DNA from: Flavobacterium columnare NBRC 100251 = ATCC 23463 | Lineage (GTDB): Bacteria; Bacteroidota; Bacteroidia; Flavobacteriales; Flavobacteriaceae | Assembly: GCF_002530675.1 (NCBI RefSeq) | Contig: NZ_PCMX01000050.1 | Span: 1-43,177, forward strand | DNA length: 43,177 nt | Reading direction: 5' to 3' | Shown here: in pieces, positions 8,665 through 17,924 of the stretch | Position numbering within the stretch: position 1 is the stretch's first letter | Layout: the number at the start of each line of letters is the position of its first letter | The notes under the pieces: model-generated | What the model was told of the DNA's origin: nothing | The model's database searches: none | Seen by the model: only the letters and a program-made list of their open reading frames with translations | Made by a program: the position numbers and the translations under genes

Positions 8665-10197
8665 TTAATGTTTAAAATGTCTCGTGCCTGTAAAGACCAT
8701 GGACATTTTGTTTTCATTGCAGTATGTTATGCTTAATTCATCTTTTATTGATCCGCCTGGTTGGATTACCGATGTAATACCTGATTTATGGGCAATTTCA
8801 ACACAGTCAGGAAAAGGAAAGAACGCATCACTTGCCATCACGGCACCTTGTAAATTAAAATTAAATGATTTTGCTTTTTCTATTGCTTGACGTAAAGCAT
8901 CTACACGAGAAGTTTGTCCTGTGCCTGAAGCGTATAATTGTTTATTTTTAGCTAAAACAATCGTATTTGATTTGGTGTGTTTGCAAATTTTTGAAGCAAA
9001 TAATAAGTCTTCTATTTCTTTTTCTGTAGGAATAGATGTTGTTACAGTTTTTAAAATTTCTTTAGAATCGGTTATTAAATCTTTTTCTTGAACCAAAGTA
9101 CCATTCAAGCAAGTTCTTACATTAGTTTTGGGTAAATCAATAGGATTTTGGATTAATATGATTCTGTTTTTCTTTTCTTTTAGTATTTCTATTGCCTCAT
9201 TGTCGTAAGCAGGAGCTATGATTACTTCGCAGAATAGTTTATTGATTTCGTTTGCAGTTGCTACGTCAATTGTGTTGTTGGCTATTAGAACGCCTCCAAA
9301 AGCAGAGGTAGGGTCGCCAGCCAAAGCATCTAAATAAGCTTCTTTCATAGTTGTACGAGTAGCTATACCACAAGCATTATTGTGTTTTAAGATGGCAAAT
9401 GTAGGGGCATCATTTTTAAATTCACCCATTAGATTTACTGCAGCATCAATATCTAATAAATTGTTATATGACAATTCTTTGCCATTTAATTTGTGAAACA
9501 TCTTGTTTAAGTCGCCAAAGAAAAATCCTTTTTGGTGAGGGTTTTCTCCATAACGAAGAACTTCTCCTTTAATTTCGCTGATTTTTAAAATAGGTTCTTC
9601 GAGATTTTTGTTGAAGTAATTAAAAATAGCGGAATCATAATGAGAAGAAACATTAAAAGCTTTAATGGCAAATTTTTTGCGTTGTTCTAAAGTGGTTGCT
9701 CCGTTTTGATTACTAATAAGTTCTAATAATAAATTGTATTCGTTAACAGAAGGGATGATAACCGTGTCTTTAAAATTTTTAGCCCCTGCTCTTATTAAAG
9801 AAATTCCGCCAATATCTATTTTTTCAATTATTTCGTTTTCATTAGCTCCTGACGCAACGGTTTTTTCAAAAGGATAAAGATCTACTATGACTAAGTCAAT
9901 TTGAGGAATTGCATACTCTTGCATTTGTGCTAGATCATTTTCGTTGTCTTGACGGTTTAAGATCCCTCCAAAAATTTTAGGATGTAAAGTTTTAACACGG
10001 CCTCCTAAGATTGAAGGGTAGTCGGTAACTCCTTCTACAGGCACGACAGGTACTCCTAACTTTAAGATAAATTCTTCAGTTCCTCCTGTAGAGTAAATTG
10101 TAACATTTTGTTCGTGTAATTTTTTTACAATAGGTTCAAGACCCGTCTTGTCGAACACTGAAATCAATGCCGATTGAATTGTTTTAGTAGTATTCAT
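8665..10197 (-). CDS. purH: Bifunctional AICAR transformylase / IMP cyclohydrolase
   Basis: PurH catalyses the last two steps of de novo IMP synthesis: formyl transfer to AICAR, then ring closure. The N-terminal IMP cyclohydrolase domain has YSTGGTEEFI and TDYPSILGGRVKTLHPKIFGGIL. The AICAR transformylase part has RYGENPHQ and the KHNNACGIA catalytic Lys-His motif, and ends with VIQPGGSIKDE. The frame stays open to 10221, but that ATG lies inside the promoter box TACTTTTG at 10219-10226. The start was therefore set to the ATG at 10197 (MNTTKTIQSALIS), giving 510 aa, normal for the family. The gene has its own promoter and terminator. Confidence 0.96.
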   Translation of the reverse strand: MNTTKTIQSALISVFDKTGLEPIVKKLHEQNVTIYSTGGTEEFILKLGVPVVPVEGVTDYPSILGGRVKTLHPKIFGGILNRQDNENDLAQMQEYAIPQIDLVIVDLYPFEKTVASGANENEIIEKIDIGGISLIRAGAKNFKDTVIIPSVNEYNLLLELISNQNGATTLEQRKKFAIKAFNVSSHYDSAIFNYFNKNLEEPILKISEIKGEVLRYGENPHQKGFFFGDLNKMFHKLNGKELSYNNLLDIDAAVNLMGEFKNDAPTFAILKHNNACGIATRTTMKEAYLDALAGDPTSAFGGVLIANNTIDVATANEINKLFCEVIIAPAYDNEAIEILKEKKNRIILIQNPIDLPKTNVRTCLNGTLVQEKDLITDSKEILKTVTTSIPTEKEIEDLLFASKICKHTKSNTIVLAKNKQLYASGTGQTSRVDALRQAIEKAKSFNFNLQGAVMASDAFFPFPDCVEIAHKSGITSVIQPGGSIKDELSITYCNENKMSMVFTGTRHFKH

Positions 10198-10218
10198 TGT
10201 GTTGTTGTTATTAAAGGG

Positions 10219-10226
10219 CAAAAGTA
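10219..10226 (-). promoter_or_regulatory. purH promoter -7 box
   Basis: TACTTTTG on the minus strand, an exact TAnnTTTG match, predicts a start of transcription near 10212. This decides the purH start codon in favour of 10197. Confidence 0.7.
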
Positions 10227-10307
10227 GTTTTTTTTAAGAGCTATTCAAAATAAGATTTTAGAATTGTAACAAAAGAGAATAACTTAGTACCAATAAATAA
10301 AAACGTT

Positions 10308-11564
10308 ATGATCATATACCTACGATTGCTTCAAGAGAGCTTTAGTTTTGCTATGAATGCGTTGCATAATAATAAATTAAGAACATTGCTTTCTTTGTTA
10401 GGCGTTACTATTGGGATTTTCTCTATTATAGCTATTTTGTCAGCTGTAGATTCATTGGATCGGAAAATTAAAAAGGATGTAGGGAGTTTAGATAATAGTG
10501 CGGTGTACTTGTTTAAATATTCTTTTTCACCTACGGATGTTCCTGATTGGAAAATAGAGCAATTCCCTAAAGTAACCTATGATGAATATCGTTATTTAAA
10601 AGATAATACCTCTAAAATAGAAGTGCTTTGTTATCAGTATTTTACAAATAGAGAAACGGTGAAGTTTGAGGATAAATTAATGAGTAATGTAGGAATTGTA
10701 CCTTGTACTTATGAGTATATAGATATTAATAAATTAGATTTTTTGGAAGGACGTTTTTTTAATGAACAAGAATCTAATTCGAGTACCGGTGGTGTGGTTA
10801 TTGGCGCTGAAATAGCACAAACACTTTTTAATGGTATGTCAGCGGTAGGGAAAGAAATTAGAATATACGGACAACGTTTTAAAGTGTTTGGGGTCTTAAA
10901 AAAAGTTGGGAATCGCATGATTAATTTTGGAGAAAACCCAGATGGGAGTGTATATCTTAATTTGAATAAAGTTCGTACCCTTTATGGTGATAATAATGAA
11001 AAATTTATGCCTGTTGTGATTATTAAACCTCTTGAAGGGATAAGTCAAGCAGAAGTGAAAAGTGAAATTGTTCAAAAAATGAGAACTTATAGAGGGTTAA
11101 GTTATGGGCAAATTAATAATTTCTTTTTGAATTTTATAAAAGGAGCAACCGATATGTTGGATGGATTAATTTCGCAGATGAATTTAATTGGTTGGATTAT
11201 AGCTGGTTTTTCGTTACTAGTGGGTGGTTTTGGTATTGCCAATATTATGTTTGTATCGGTAAAAGAGCGTACCAATTTAATAGGGATACAGAAATCATTG
11301 GGGGCTAAAAATCATTTTATTTTGTTGCAATTTTTGTTTGAAGCAATTGTTTTATGTTTAATTGGCGGTGTGATAGGTATCGTATTCGTTTGGTTAGTTG
11401 CTTTAGGGCTGACACAAGTGTTAGACTTTGATTTTGTTCTGAGTTTTTCAAATATTCTATTTGGGACATTTTTAGCTATTATTATTGGTTTAGTAGCGGG
11501 TATATTACCTGCTATTTCGGCTTCAAAATTAGATCCTGTAGAGGCAATAAGAAGCGGGATGTAG
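10308..11564 (+). CDS. ABC transporter permease, MacB/FtsX type
   Basis: This inner-membrane permease belongs to the MacB/LolE type. The N-terminal ALHNNKLRTLLSLLGVTIGIFSIIAIL segment (about residues 18-45) holds helix 1. A large periplasmic MacB-PCD domain follows (about 50-275). A C-terminal FtsX domain has three more helices (about 290-315, 340-370 and 383-405) and ends SASKLDPVEAIRSGM, the signature ending of MacB-type permeases. The length of 418 aa is standard. No ATPase or membrane-fusion protein gene is adjacent, so its partner must be encoded elsewhere. The substrate is unknown: macrolide or peptide efflux and lipoprotein release are both possible. Confidence 0.9.
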   Translation: MIIYLRLLQESFSFAMNALHNNKLRTLLSLLGVTIGIFSIIAILSAVDSLDRKIKKDVGSLDNSAVYLFKYSFSPTDVPDWKIEQFPKVTYDEYRYLKDNTSKIEVLCYQYFTNRETVKFEDKLMSNVGIVPCTYEYIDINKLDFLEGRFFNEQESNSSTGGVVIGAEIAQTLFNGMSAVGKEIRIYGQRFKVFGVLKKVGNRMINFGENPDGSVYLNLNKVRTLYGDNNEKFMPVVIIKPLEGISQAEVKSEIVQKMRTYRGLSYGQINNFFLNFIKGATDMLDGLISQMNLIGWIIAGFSLLVGGFGIANIMFVSVKERTNLIGIQKSLGAKNHFILLQFLFEAIVLCLIGGVIGIVFVWLVALGLTQVLDFDFVLSFSNILFGTFLAIIIGLVAGILPAISASKLDPVEAIRSGM

Positions 11565-11717
11565 TTTTTTAAATTCTTTTATTAGGTTTGTTTTTATCTC
11601 TAAATCCTGTTTTTATATTGAATTTAATGATTTTAAAATATGTTGTCGAGGGTTAAATAACCGTAATTTTAATATGTTTGAAAGAGGATAAGTGTTTTTC
11701 TAAAAGAGTGGTAGTTT

Positions 11718-11765
11718 AAAAAATACTTCGTCCGATTCTACTGTTAGAGCGATTCGAACGAAGTA
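11718..11765 (-). terminator. Distal minus-strand terminator-like hairpin
   Basis: TACTTCGT at 11724-11731 pairs with ACGAAGTA at 11758-11765, with a further CGA/TCG pairing inside. On the minus strand the stem is followed by six T residues (11718-11723). It may be a second terminator for the accD transcript, about 100 bases beyond the first. Confidence 0.55.
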
Positions 11766-11815
11766 AATACAGGCGAAGATCATAATGTTGATAATGAACC
11801 TTCTTTTGATTATTG

Positions 11816-11862
11816 AAAAAGAGGCACGTTAAATGGTAAGTGCTTTTCAGAGAGCCTCTTTT
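11816..11862 (-). terminator. accD terminator
   Basis: AAAAGAGGC (11817-11825) pairs with GCCTCTTTT (11854-11862) around a 28-base loop. On the minus strand the stem ends in a T run. It starts three bases after the accD stop codon. Confidence 0.65.
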
Positions 11863-11864
11863 AA

Positions 11865-12719
11865 TTATCTTACTTCTTGATTTAAAATTAGATCAATGTA
11901 AAGATTTATTTTGTTTTTAAGATCTTTTCTATGTGAAATAAAATCTAGGAAACCATGGTCTAGTACAAATTCAGATGTTTGGAATCCTTCAGGTAAATCC
12001 TTGCCTGTAGTGTCTCGTACTACACGAGGACCAGCAAAACCTATTAAAGCTCCAGGTTCAGCTATGTTAATATCTCCTAACATGGCGTATGATGCGGTGG
12101 TTCCTCCCGTTGTAGGGTCTGTACATAATGAAATGTAAGGGATTTTTGCGTCTGCCAATTGAGCTAATTTAGCAGATGTTTTAGCTAATTGCATAAGTGA
12201 ATAAGCGGCTTCCATCATGCGAGCTCCTCCTGATTTTGAAATCATGACAAAAGGAATTTTGTTTTTGATAGCATGATCAATACCACGTGCAATTTTTTCG
12301 CCTACAACAGCTCCCATAGATCCACCAATAAAGGCAAAGTCCATACAACAAACTACAAGGTCTTTTCCTTTTGATTTTCCTACCCCTGTGCGTACAGCAT
12401 CTTTTAGTTGTGTTTTTTTGATGGTATCAACCAAACGATCAGAATATTTTTTAGAATCAACAAAATTTAAAGGGTCTTTAGCTGTCATATTAGCATCTAA
12501 CTCAGTAAATTGATTGTCATCAAATAGTATCTGAAAGTATTCAGCACTTCCTATGCGTACGTGAAAATCATCTTCGGGGCTTACCCATAAGTTTCTGGCT
12601 AATTCATCAGCGTCTACAATTTTTCCTGTAGGTGATTTGTACCATAAACCTTTAGGTACGTCCATTTTTGCCTCAGTAGGAGTCGTAATTCCTTTTTCTT
12701 TTCTTTTAAACCAAGCCAT
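11865..12719 (-). CDS. accD: Acetyl-CoA carboxylase carboxyltransferase beta subunit
   Basis: AccD forms, with AccA, the carboxyltransferase that makes malonyl-CoA for fatty-acid synthesis. The crotonase-fold core is intact: [76 protein letters not shown] and [10 protein letters not shown]. The N-terminal zinc ribbon is not intact: the positions of the four E. coli cysteines (27, 30, 46, 49) are Ser29, Gly32, Ser47 and Asp50, while the surrounding residues align well. The domain fold may persist without metal. At 284 aa it lacks the E. coli C-terminal tail. It follows fbaA but a repeat-rich 66-base spacer separates them, so co-transcription is uncertain. Confidence 0.94.
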   Translation of the reverse strand: MAWFKRKEKGITTPTEAKMDVPKGLWYKSPTGKIVDADELARNLWVSPEDDFHVRIGSAEYFQILFDDNQFTELDANMTAKDPLNFVDSKKYSDRLVDTIKKTQLKDAVRTGVGKSKGKDLVVCCMDFAFIGGSMGAVVGEKIARGIDHAIKNKIPFVMISKSGGARMMEAAYSLMQLAKTSAKLAQLADAKIPYISLCTDPTTGGTTASYAMLGDINIAEPGALIGFAGPRVVRDTTGKDLPEGFQTSEFVLDHGFLDFISHRKDLKNKINLYIDLILNQEVR

Positions 12720-12723
12720 AGTT

Positions 12724-12780
12724 AGTTATGAGTTTAAAGTTATAAGTTTGAATTGTTGGTTTAATTCATAACTTATAACT
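12724..12780. repeat. Short direct and inverted repeats between fbaA and accD
   Basis: AGTTATGAGTTTAA (12724-12737) is followed by the near copy AGTTATAAGTTTGAA (12738-12752). An inverted copy at 12763-12780 (AATTCATAACTTATAACT) can pair with 12738-12754 with one bulge. There is no T run, so it is not a classical terminator. It may be a small dispersed repeat. Confidence 0.5.
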
Positions 12781-12785
12781 GATAA

Positions 12786-13853
12786 TTAAAGAGTATTTAT
12801 GTTATTTAAGTCGGCAAAAGCCTGTTCTAATCTTTTATTGAAAGTTATTTCGCCTTCACGAACCCATTTGCGAGGATCGTAGTGCTTTTTGTTTGGTGCC
12901 TCAGTACCTTCTGGATTGCCAATTTGGGTTCTTAAATAGTCTATTTTAGAAATTACATAGTCACGTATTCCTTCAGTGAATGCAAATTGTAAATCGGTAT
13001 CGATATTCATTTTAATTACCCCATAAGAAATAGCTTCTCTTATTTCTTCAAGTGTAGAACCTGATCCTCCATGAAAAACAAAGTCTACAGGGTTATGTCC
13101 TGTATTGAATTTGTTTTGAACGTATTCTTGTGAGTTTTTAAGGATTTTTGGAGTTAATTTTACATTTCCAGGTTTATATACACCATGCACATTTCCAAAA
13201 GCAGCAGCAATTGTAAATCGAGGTGAGATTTTCATTAATTCTTCATACGCATAAGCTACTTCTTCTGGTTGAGTGTAAAGTTTTGAACTATCTACATGTG
13301 AATTGTCTACGCCATCTTCTTCACCACCTGTAATCCCTAATTCTATTTCAAGAGTCATGCCCATTTTACTCATTCTAGCTAAATACTCTTTGCATATTTC
13401 GATATTTTCTTCTAATGGTTCTTCTGATAAGTCAATCATGTGTGAAGAAAACAAAGGTTTGCCTGTTTCTGCAAAATGTTTTTCAGATGCATCTAATAAG
13501 CCGTCAATCCAAGGTAATAAATTTTTAGCGCAATGGTCCGTGTGTAATATGACAGTTGCTCCGTAAGCTTCCGCCAGAGTGTGGATGTGTTTTGCTCCAG
13601 CTACGGCTCCTAAAATAGCAGCTCGTTGCCCCTCATTAGAAAGTCCTTTTCCTGCATTATACGCAGCACCACCATTAGAAAATTGAATAATTACAGGAGC
13701 TTTTAATTTAGCAGCAGTTTCAATAGTTCCATTAATAGTACTAGAACCTACCACGTTTACTGCTGGTAACGCAAATCCTTTTTCTTTTGCATAATTAAAA
13801 ATTTCTTGAACTTGATCACCGGTTGCTACACCTGATTTTATGTTGTGTGTCAT
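12786..13853 (-). CDS. fbaA: Class II fructose-bisphosphate aldolase
   Basis: This zinc-dependent aldolase interconverts fructose-1,6-bisphosphate with dihydroxyacetone phosphate and glyceraldehyde-3-phosphate. Visible motifs are VILHTDHC (catalytic Asp106 and zinc ligand His107), the GVDNSHVDSSKLYTQPEEV block, AAAFGNVHGVYKPGNVKL (zinc His) and FVFHGGSGS (zinc His and phosphate loop). The length of 355 aa and the YDPRKWVREGE tail match the long FbaA type of E. coli. A TAATTTTG promoter box lies about 25 bases upstream, just after the tamL stop codon. Confidence 0.96.
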   Translation of the reverse strand: MTHNIKSGVATGDQVQEIFNYAKEKGFALPAVNVVGSSTINGTIETAAKLKAPVIIQFSNGGAAYNAGKGLSNEGQRAAILGAVAGAKHIHTLAEAYGATVILHTDHCAKNLLPWIDGLLDASEKHFAETGKPLFSSHMIDLSEEPLEENIEICKEYLARMSKMGMTLEIELGITGGEEDGVDNSHVDSSKLYTQPEEVAYAYEELMKISPRFTIAAAFGNVHGVYKPGNVKLTPKILKNSQEYVQNKFNTGHNPVDFVFHGGSGSTLEEIREAISYGVIKMNIDTDLQFAFTEGIRDYVISKIDYLRTQIGNPEGTEAPNKKHYDPRKWVREGEITFNKRLEQAFADLNNINTL

Positions 13854-13877
13854 TATGTTTGTTTTTTAAAAGATGGA

Positions 13878-13885
13878 CAAAATTA
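13878..13885 (-). promoter_or_regulatory. fbaA promoter -7 box
   Basis: TAATTTTG on the minus strand matches TAnnTTTG exactly. It lies between the tamL stop and the fbaA start, giving a leader of about 17 nt. Confidence 0.65.
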
Positions 13886-13894
13886 CAAATTTAT

Positions 13895-16462
13895 TTAGAA
13901 TGGATAATTAATGCCTATATTAAATTGAGATTTATTTATATTGAATTCTGTAAACCAACGGCTTGCTTGATTTAGACTGGGTGAATATGTTTTGAATCCC
14001 CAATCTAATCGTAATACAAAAAAGTTAAAATCATAACGATAGCCTATTCCTGTTCCTAAAGCTAAACCTTCTAATGAATTGAAATTTTTAAAAACCTTTT
14101 TTTCATCTATTTCGTATGCTTTTCCAATATTAGCATTCCAAATATTTCCACAATCTGCAAATAAAGCGGCATGATGTTGGCCTAAAACAGTAAATCGAAT
14201 TTCAGTATTGAATGCTAATTTCATATTAGCTTCGTTGAAATCATTTACGGAATTTGAGTTTCCAGGTCCCAAACTATAGGACTGCCACGCTCTGTTGTCA
14301 TTAGCACCTCCTGCAAAATAACTTCGAGTAAAAGGAATAGAGTTTGAATTACCATAAGGAATGGCAAGCCCACCAAAAGCTCTGAAAGCTATGTATATTT
14401 CGTTTCTTAAATCCCAATGTTTTATATATTCTAATTCAGCTTTTAGATATTGTGAATATTCAAGTCCTAATATGTTACGATGCCCATTAAGATTTTTAGG
14501 TCTATTGGTTAAGTCCGCAATGAGAGACATAATATTTCCTGTGGATTCAAATTTAGTTTTAACGCTATAAAACTCTTTATCAGAAATGTCTGTTTGAGAG
14601 GTTTTGTTGTAACTAATACTGCTAGATAGGATTAAATTGTTTTCAGTTAATCTTTTTTTTCTTTCTAAAATACTTTGAATGGTTCGTAAGTCTTGTTCGT
14701 TTTCATTTAATTTGGGGTAAAGCCCCTCAAAGGCGTATTTCATAAATAGATCGGCTCCACCATTTTCTATTGATAAATTGTTTTGATCATCTAATAATTC
14801 TGGATAATGGTTGTATAATTTTGCTAATTGATTAAGCTGGTCATAACTTGATGTATATACATTGAAATAATTATTGATATTGATGTTTTTTATATACTGT
14901 AAATTTGCTAAATCTAATTTGAAGTTGGTTTTAGAAGAAGGAGACCAGTTATAGTTTATTACTCCTGTAATACTTTCTTTGTCCAAACCAATATTGAGTT
15001 GTTTAGAAAAACTTGCTCTTATGAGTGTACTAGGAAACATAGATTTAGGAATAATACTTTTAGTATTTAAAGGGAAAAATATTCTAGGAAATGATAATTT
15101 TAAGTCTGCTCCATATTCTTGAATGTTAAAAAATAATTTTTTGGGGTTAGCAAAGTCTTTGGAAGAACCTAGATTTCCTTTTACACCAATTTCTAAAATT
15201 TCCGCTCCTCTAAAGATATTATTGATAAGGACAGATGTGTTTCCTGTAATACCAAAGTCTTGTATGTTGGAATGAGTAAAATCCGCACTAGCTCTAAAAC
15301 TAAATCGGTCTTTTGGGATAAGTGTGATTTCAGTTGTAAGAGTCTTATCTTTAGGGTTTTCGGCAAAAGTAATATTAGGGAAATTAAACACGCGTAAGTT
15401 GCTTAAAGAACGTAGTGTTTGTGTTCTGTTGAAATCACTAAAGACACTATCTTTTTGTATAAAAATACCGTTTGTTATTGATTTGGCGCGGTGTTTTATT
15501 TTTTCGTTGCTATAAAAGGTGTAGTTTTTATAAGTTACACTGTCTTTTATTTCCTTTACAAAAAAACCTTTTTTAGGTTTGTTTATGATATTAATGTTTA
15601 TTTTTCCTATTTTTTTGATTTCATAAGGTTTGGTAATTAGAGAGTCTCCTTTTTTTATTTTGCGATCTGTAATTTTTATTGTTACAGGGGTTTTATAACT
15701 TGCTGTGTCAATTTCAAATTCAATATTTTGTTGTTGGAAGTCATATATTCCGTTGTTTTTAAAGTGCTGTGTAAGTCTGTTTATTTCATTACTAAAGTTA
15801 CTTTCTTTGTATTGTTTGCCTTGTTTTATGTGTGATTTTAAAGCAACTTTTTGGTATAAAGAATCAATAGATTTATTCGCTATATCTGTTTGAATTGAGT
15901 CTAAAATGTACGGTTTTCCTTTTTTTACAAAATATTCAATACTTGCTTTTTTGTTTTTTAAGTAATTAATTTTATAGGAAGATTTAGCGTGTAGATAGCC
16001 TTGGTTTTGGTACCAAGCTTCTATGTTTTTTGCATTTCTTATTGTTTTAATTGAATCAACAAGCACTGGAGGTTCCCCCGTTTTTTTTAAAAAAGAATGA
16101 ATTCCTGAATACAAAAAAGATTTGCCAAGTCTATGTACTTGCTTTTCAGATAACCATTTAGATAGCTTGTTGTATTTTTTAGGATTATCTAATATGTTTT
16201 TTTTAAAAAGGGAATCAGTGTGTTCTTTTGCGAGATTATATAAGTGTAATCTGAAATTAAACCCTAGGATAGAAGTATTGGGTTGCTGATTTATTTGTTC
16301 AATAATTCCGTCTTCATTTGTTTTAAATTTCAGACCATCAACATCTAATGTGTTGTTTACTAGCAAATGTTTATTGGCAGGAACTTTTTTTACCGTGCTA
16401 CATGCGGTATAAAGTACTGCTAATAGAATAATTATTGATATTTTTGTAGGGATTTTGTTCAA
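13895..16462 (-). CDS. tamL: Omp85-family assembly lipoprotein TamL
   Basis: This outer-membrane Omp85/BamA-superfamily protein probably acts with an inner-membrane TamB in outer-membrane protein assembly. The signal peptide ends LYTA-Cys21, a lipobox, and the mature N-terminus is STVKKVPANKHLLVNNTLDVDG. Lipidated TamA-like proteins (TamL) are characteristic of Bacteroidota. POTRA-like segments occupy about residues 25-390. The surface-antigen beta-barrel follows to a C-terminal ...NIGINYPF, with SIPFTRSYFAGGANDNRAW, the conserved RxYFxGG-type loop-6 region, near 725-745. At 855 aa it is within the family range. It diverges from the RNA methyltransferase gene, a pairing often seen in Flavobacteriia. 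Confidence 0.88.
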   Translation of the reverse strand: MNKIPTKISIIILLAVLYTACSTVKKVPANKHLLVNNTLDVDGLKFKTNEDGIIEQINQQPNTSILGFNFRLHLYNLAKEHTDSLFKKNILDNPKKYNKLSKWLSEKQVHRLGKSFLYSGIHSFLKKTGEPPVLVDSIKTIRNAKNIEAWYQNQGYLHAKSSYKINYLKNKKASIEYFVKKGKPYILDSIQTDIANKSIDSLYQKVALKSHIKQGKQYKESNFSNEINRLTQHFKNNGIYDFQQQNIEFEIDTASYKTPVTIKITDRKIKKGDSLITKPYEIKKIGKININIINKPKKGFFVKEIKDSVTYKNYTFYSNEKIKHRAKSITNGIFIQKDSVFSDFNRTQTLRSLSNLRVFNFPNITFAENPKDKTLTTEITLIPKDRFSFRASADFTHSNIQDFGITGNTSVLINNIFRGAEILEIGVKGNLGSSKDFANPKKLFFNIQEYGADLKLSFPRIFFPLNTKSIIPKSMFPSTLIRASFSKQLNIGLDKESITGVINYNWSPSSKTNFKLDLANLQYIKNININNYFNVYTSSYDQLNQLAKLYNHYPELLDDQNNLSIENGGADLFMKYAFEGLYPKLNENEQDLRTIQSILERKKRLTENNLILSSSISYNKTSQTDISDKEFYSVKTKFESTGNIMSLIADLTNRPKNLNGHRNILGLEYSQYLKAELEYIKHWDLRNEIYIAFRAFGGLAIPYGNSNSIPFTRSYFAGGANDNRAWQSYSLGPGNSNSVNDFNEANMKLAFNTEIRFTVLGQHHAALFADCGNIWNANIGKAYEIDEKKVFKNFNSLEGLALGTGIGYRYDFNFFVLRLDWGFKTYSPSLNQASRWFTEFNINKSQFNIGINYPF

Positions 16463-16491
16463 ACCAAAAAAATTAATTCAAAAATACATTT

Positions 16492-17220
16492 ATGCTTAGC
16501 AAAAACCAAATAAAACTTGTTTCTAGTTTACATCAAAAAAAATACAGGAAAGAATATGGTTTGTTTTTAGCGGAAGGAGTAAAGGTTATTCGGGAACTTT
16601 TAGCGTCTAAATTTGAGTTGGAGCATTTGTATATGGTAGAAGAACTGTTTGATGATTTGCCAGCTAAATTTAAAACGTTAGTGTCCACCGTTGAATTAAA
16701 CAGAATGAGTGCTTTGACTACGGCTAATAATTGTTTGGCTTTATTTAGAATTCCAAAAGAGCGAGTATTGAAAGAGGAAGGACTTATAGTTGCTCTTGAT
16801 GATGTTAGAGATCCAGGTAATTTAGGGACAATAATCAGACTTTGTGATTGGTTTGGTGTTTCACAAATTGTATGTACTAAAGAAACAGTTGATTTGTATA
16901 ACCCTAAAGTAATACAAGCTACTATGGGGTCTGTTAGTAGAGTTGATGTTCATTATGTTGATCTAGAAGTGTTTTTGAATAGTACAAAACTTCCTATTTA
17001 TGGTACTTTTATGGATGGGAACAATATATACAAAGAGGAACTTCCTAATCAAGGAATACTTATTTTAGGGAATGAAGCAAATGGTATTTCTGAAAAAATA
17101 GAAAATAAAGTTGCGCACAAAATAGCAATACCTCAATTTGGCGATTTGCAAAAAACGGAAAGTTTAAACGTAGCCACAGCTACAGCAATAGTTTTAAGTG
17201 AATTTAGGAGAGGTTTTTAG
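16492..17220 (+). CDS. SpoU/TrmH-family RNA 2'-O-methyltransferase
   Basis: This SPOUT-class, SAM-dependent enzyme methylates a ribose 2'-OH in rRNA or tRNA. An N-terminal L30e-like substrate-binding domain (EYGLFLAEGVKVIREL, about residues 20-36) is followed by the knotted domain: motif 1 ALDDVRDPGNLGTIIRL (Asn110 and catalytic Arg116), motif 2 ILGNEANGIS (about 192-201), and motif 3 IPQFGDLQKTESLNVATATA. The 242-aa length is typical. The target nucleotide cannot be deduced from sequence. The 3' end overlaps the convergent porT gene by four bases. Confidence 0.93.
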   Translation: MLSKNQIKLVSSLHQKKYRKEYGLFLAEGVKVIRELLASKFELEHLYMVEELFDDLPAKFKTLVSTVELNRMSALTTANNCLALFRIPKERVLKEEGLIVALDDVRDPGNLGTIIRLCDWFGVSQIVCTKETVDLYNPKVIQATMGSVSRVDVHYVDLEVFLNSTKLPIYGTFMDGNNIYKEELPNQGILILGNEANGISEKIENKVAHKIAIPQFGDLQKTESLNVATATAIVLSEFRRGF

Positions 17221-17921
17221 TGAAAAGAAAAGTTTATAAAAATCCCTCGTGTATTCATACTTTCAATGTTTCCAGTCCAAGGGCTATTGGGGTTGTTATC
17301 TGGGATCATTTCATTGTTAAATCCAAAGATACCTCGTATAGACGGTGAAAATTTGAAATACTCAAGATAAATATCAATACCAGCTCCTAGTTCATAGTTA
17401 TTACTCTGTTTAATCATTCTAAAACGATTAACAGAGTTGTCATCTGTAGATTCTGCATTGCTGGATAAATTAATAGATCTAGAGACACCACCTAGTACAT
17501 AGGGCTTGATGTTACCTGTGCGTTTTGATGAAAATTTCAGAAGAAGAGGGAAATGTATATATGTAGATTTTACCTCTCTGAGTTCATCTCGGGTTTCCTT
17601 CATGTTAGGGAAATGAAGGTTTCTTTGTCCGTAATGCAGTCCTGGTTCAAAACGCAAATCAATGTGTTCGTGTAGTCTTAAATTGCTTATTAAGCCTACA
17701 TTAAAACCTGTTTGACTATCCACAATTACATCTTGTCCGTTGTGTTTTTTGTTGATTTTGAAGTCATAATTGTTGAAACCTAAAAAGAAACCAAAATGCA
17801 CTCGTTGTTTGTCAAAATTAGCTAGGTTAGTTAATGGTTTTTTTGCAAAGATATGTTTGCTGAAAGGGGTTTGCCCTAAAACAGGAAAAGCAAATAGTAG
17901 CAGTATTAAATAGTTTTTCAT
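17217..17921 (-). CDS. porT: Type IX secretion outer-membrane protein PorT
   Basis: PorT (SprT in gliding flavobacteria) is an outer-membrane beta-barrel needed for type IX secretion of proteins with C-terminal sorting domains. A signal peptide with cleavage near LGQ-TPF (about residue 17) is followed by alternating hydrophobic strands typical of an eight-stranded barrel, including RVHFGFFLGFNNYDFKINKK (about 40-59) and ending in an aromatic FINFSFH. The 234 aa and the position directly behind ubiE match the porT/sprT locus of this group. It shares the ubiE promoter (4-base gap). This implies the cell has type IX secretion; the other T9SS genes are not in the window. Confidence 0.88.
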   Translation of the reverse strand: MKNYLILLLFAFPVLGQTPFSKHIFAKKPLTNLANFDKQRVHFGFFLGFNNYDFKINKKHNGQDVIVDSQTGFNVGLISNLRLHEHIDLRFEPGLHYGQRNLHFPNMKETRDELREVKSTYIHFPLLLKFSSKRTGNIKPYVLGGVSRSINLSSNAESTDDNSVNRFRMIKQSNNYELGAGIDIYLEYFKFSPSIRGIFGFNNEMIPDNNPNSPWTGNIESMNTRGIFINFSFH

Positions 17922-17924
17922 TTT

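Larger units (their letters stand above)
11565..11864. other. 300-base convergent intergenic region
   Basis: It lies between the ends of the permease and accD genes. It holds two minus-strand terminator-like hairpins (listed separately) and no ORF. No clear terminator for the plus-strand permease was found. Confidence 0.6.

Noticed and set aside
10198..10221. Upstream ATG start for PurH
   Set aside because: The codon lies inside the TACTTTTG -7 box, so it is not transcribed from that promoter.
11724..11765. tRNA-like fragment (GATTCGAACG resembling a T loop)
   Set aside because: No acceptor stem, anticodon arm or CCA can be drawn. The sequence is better explained as a terminator stem.
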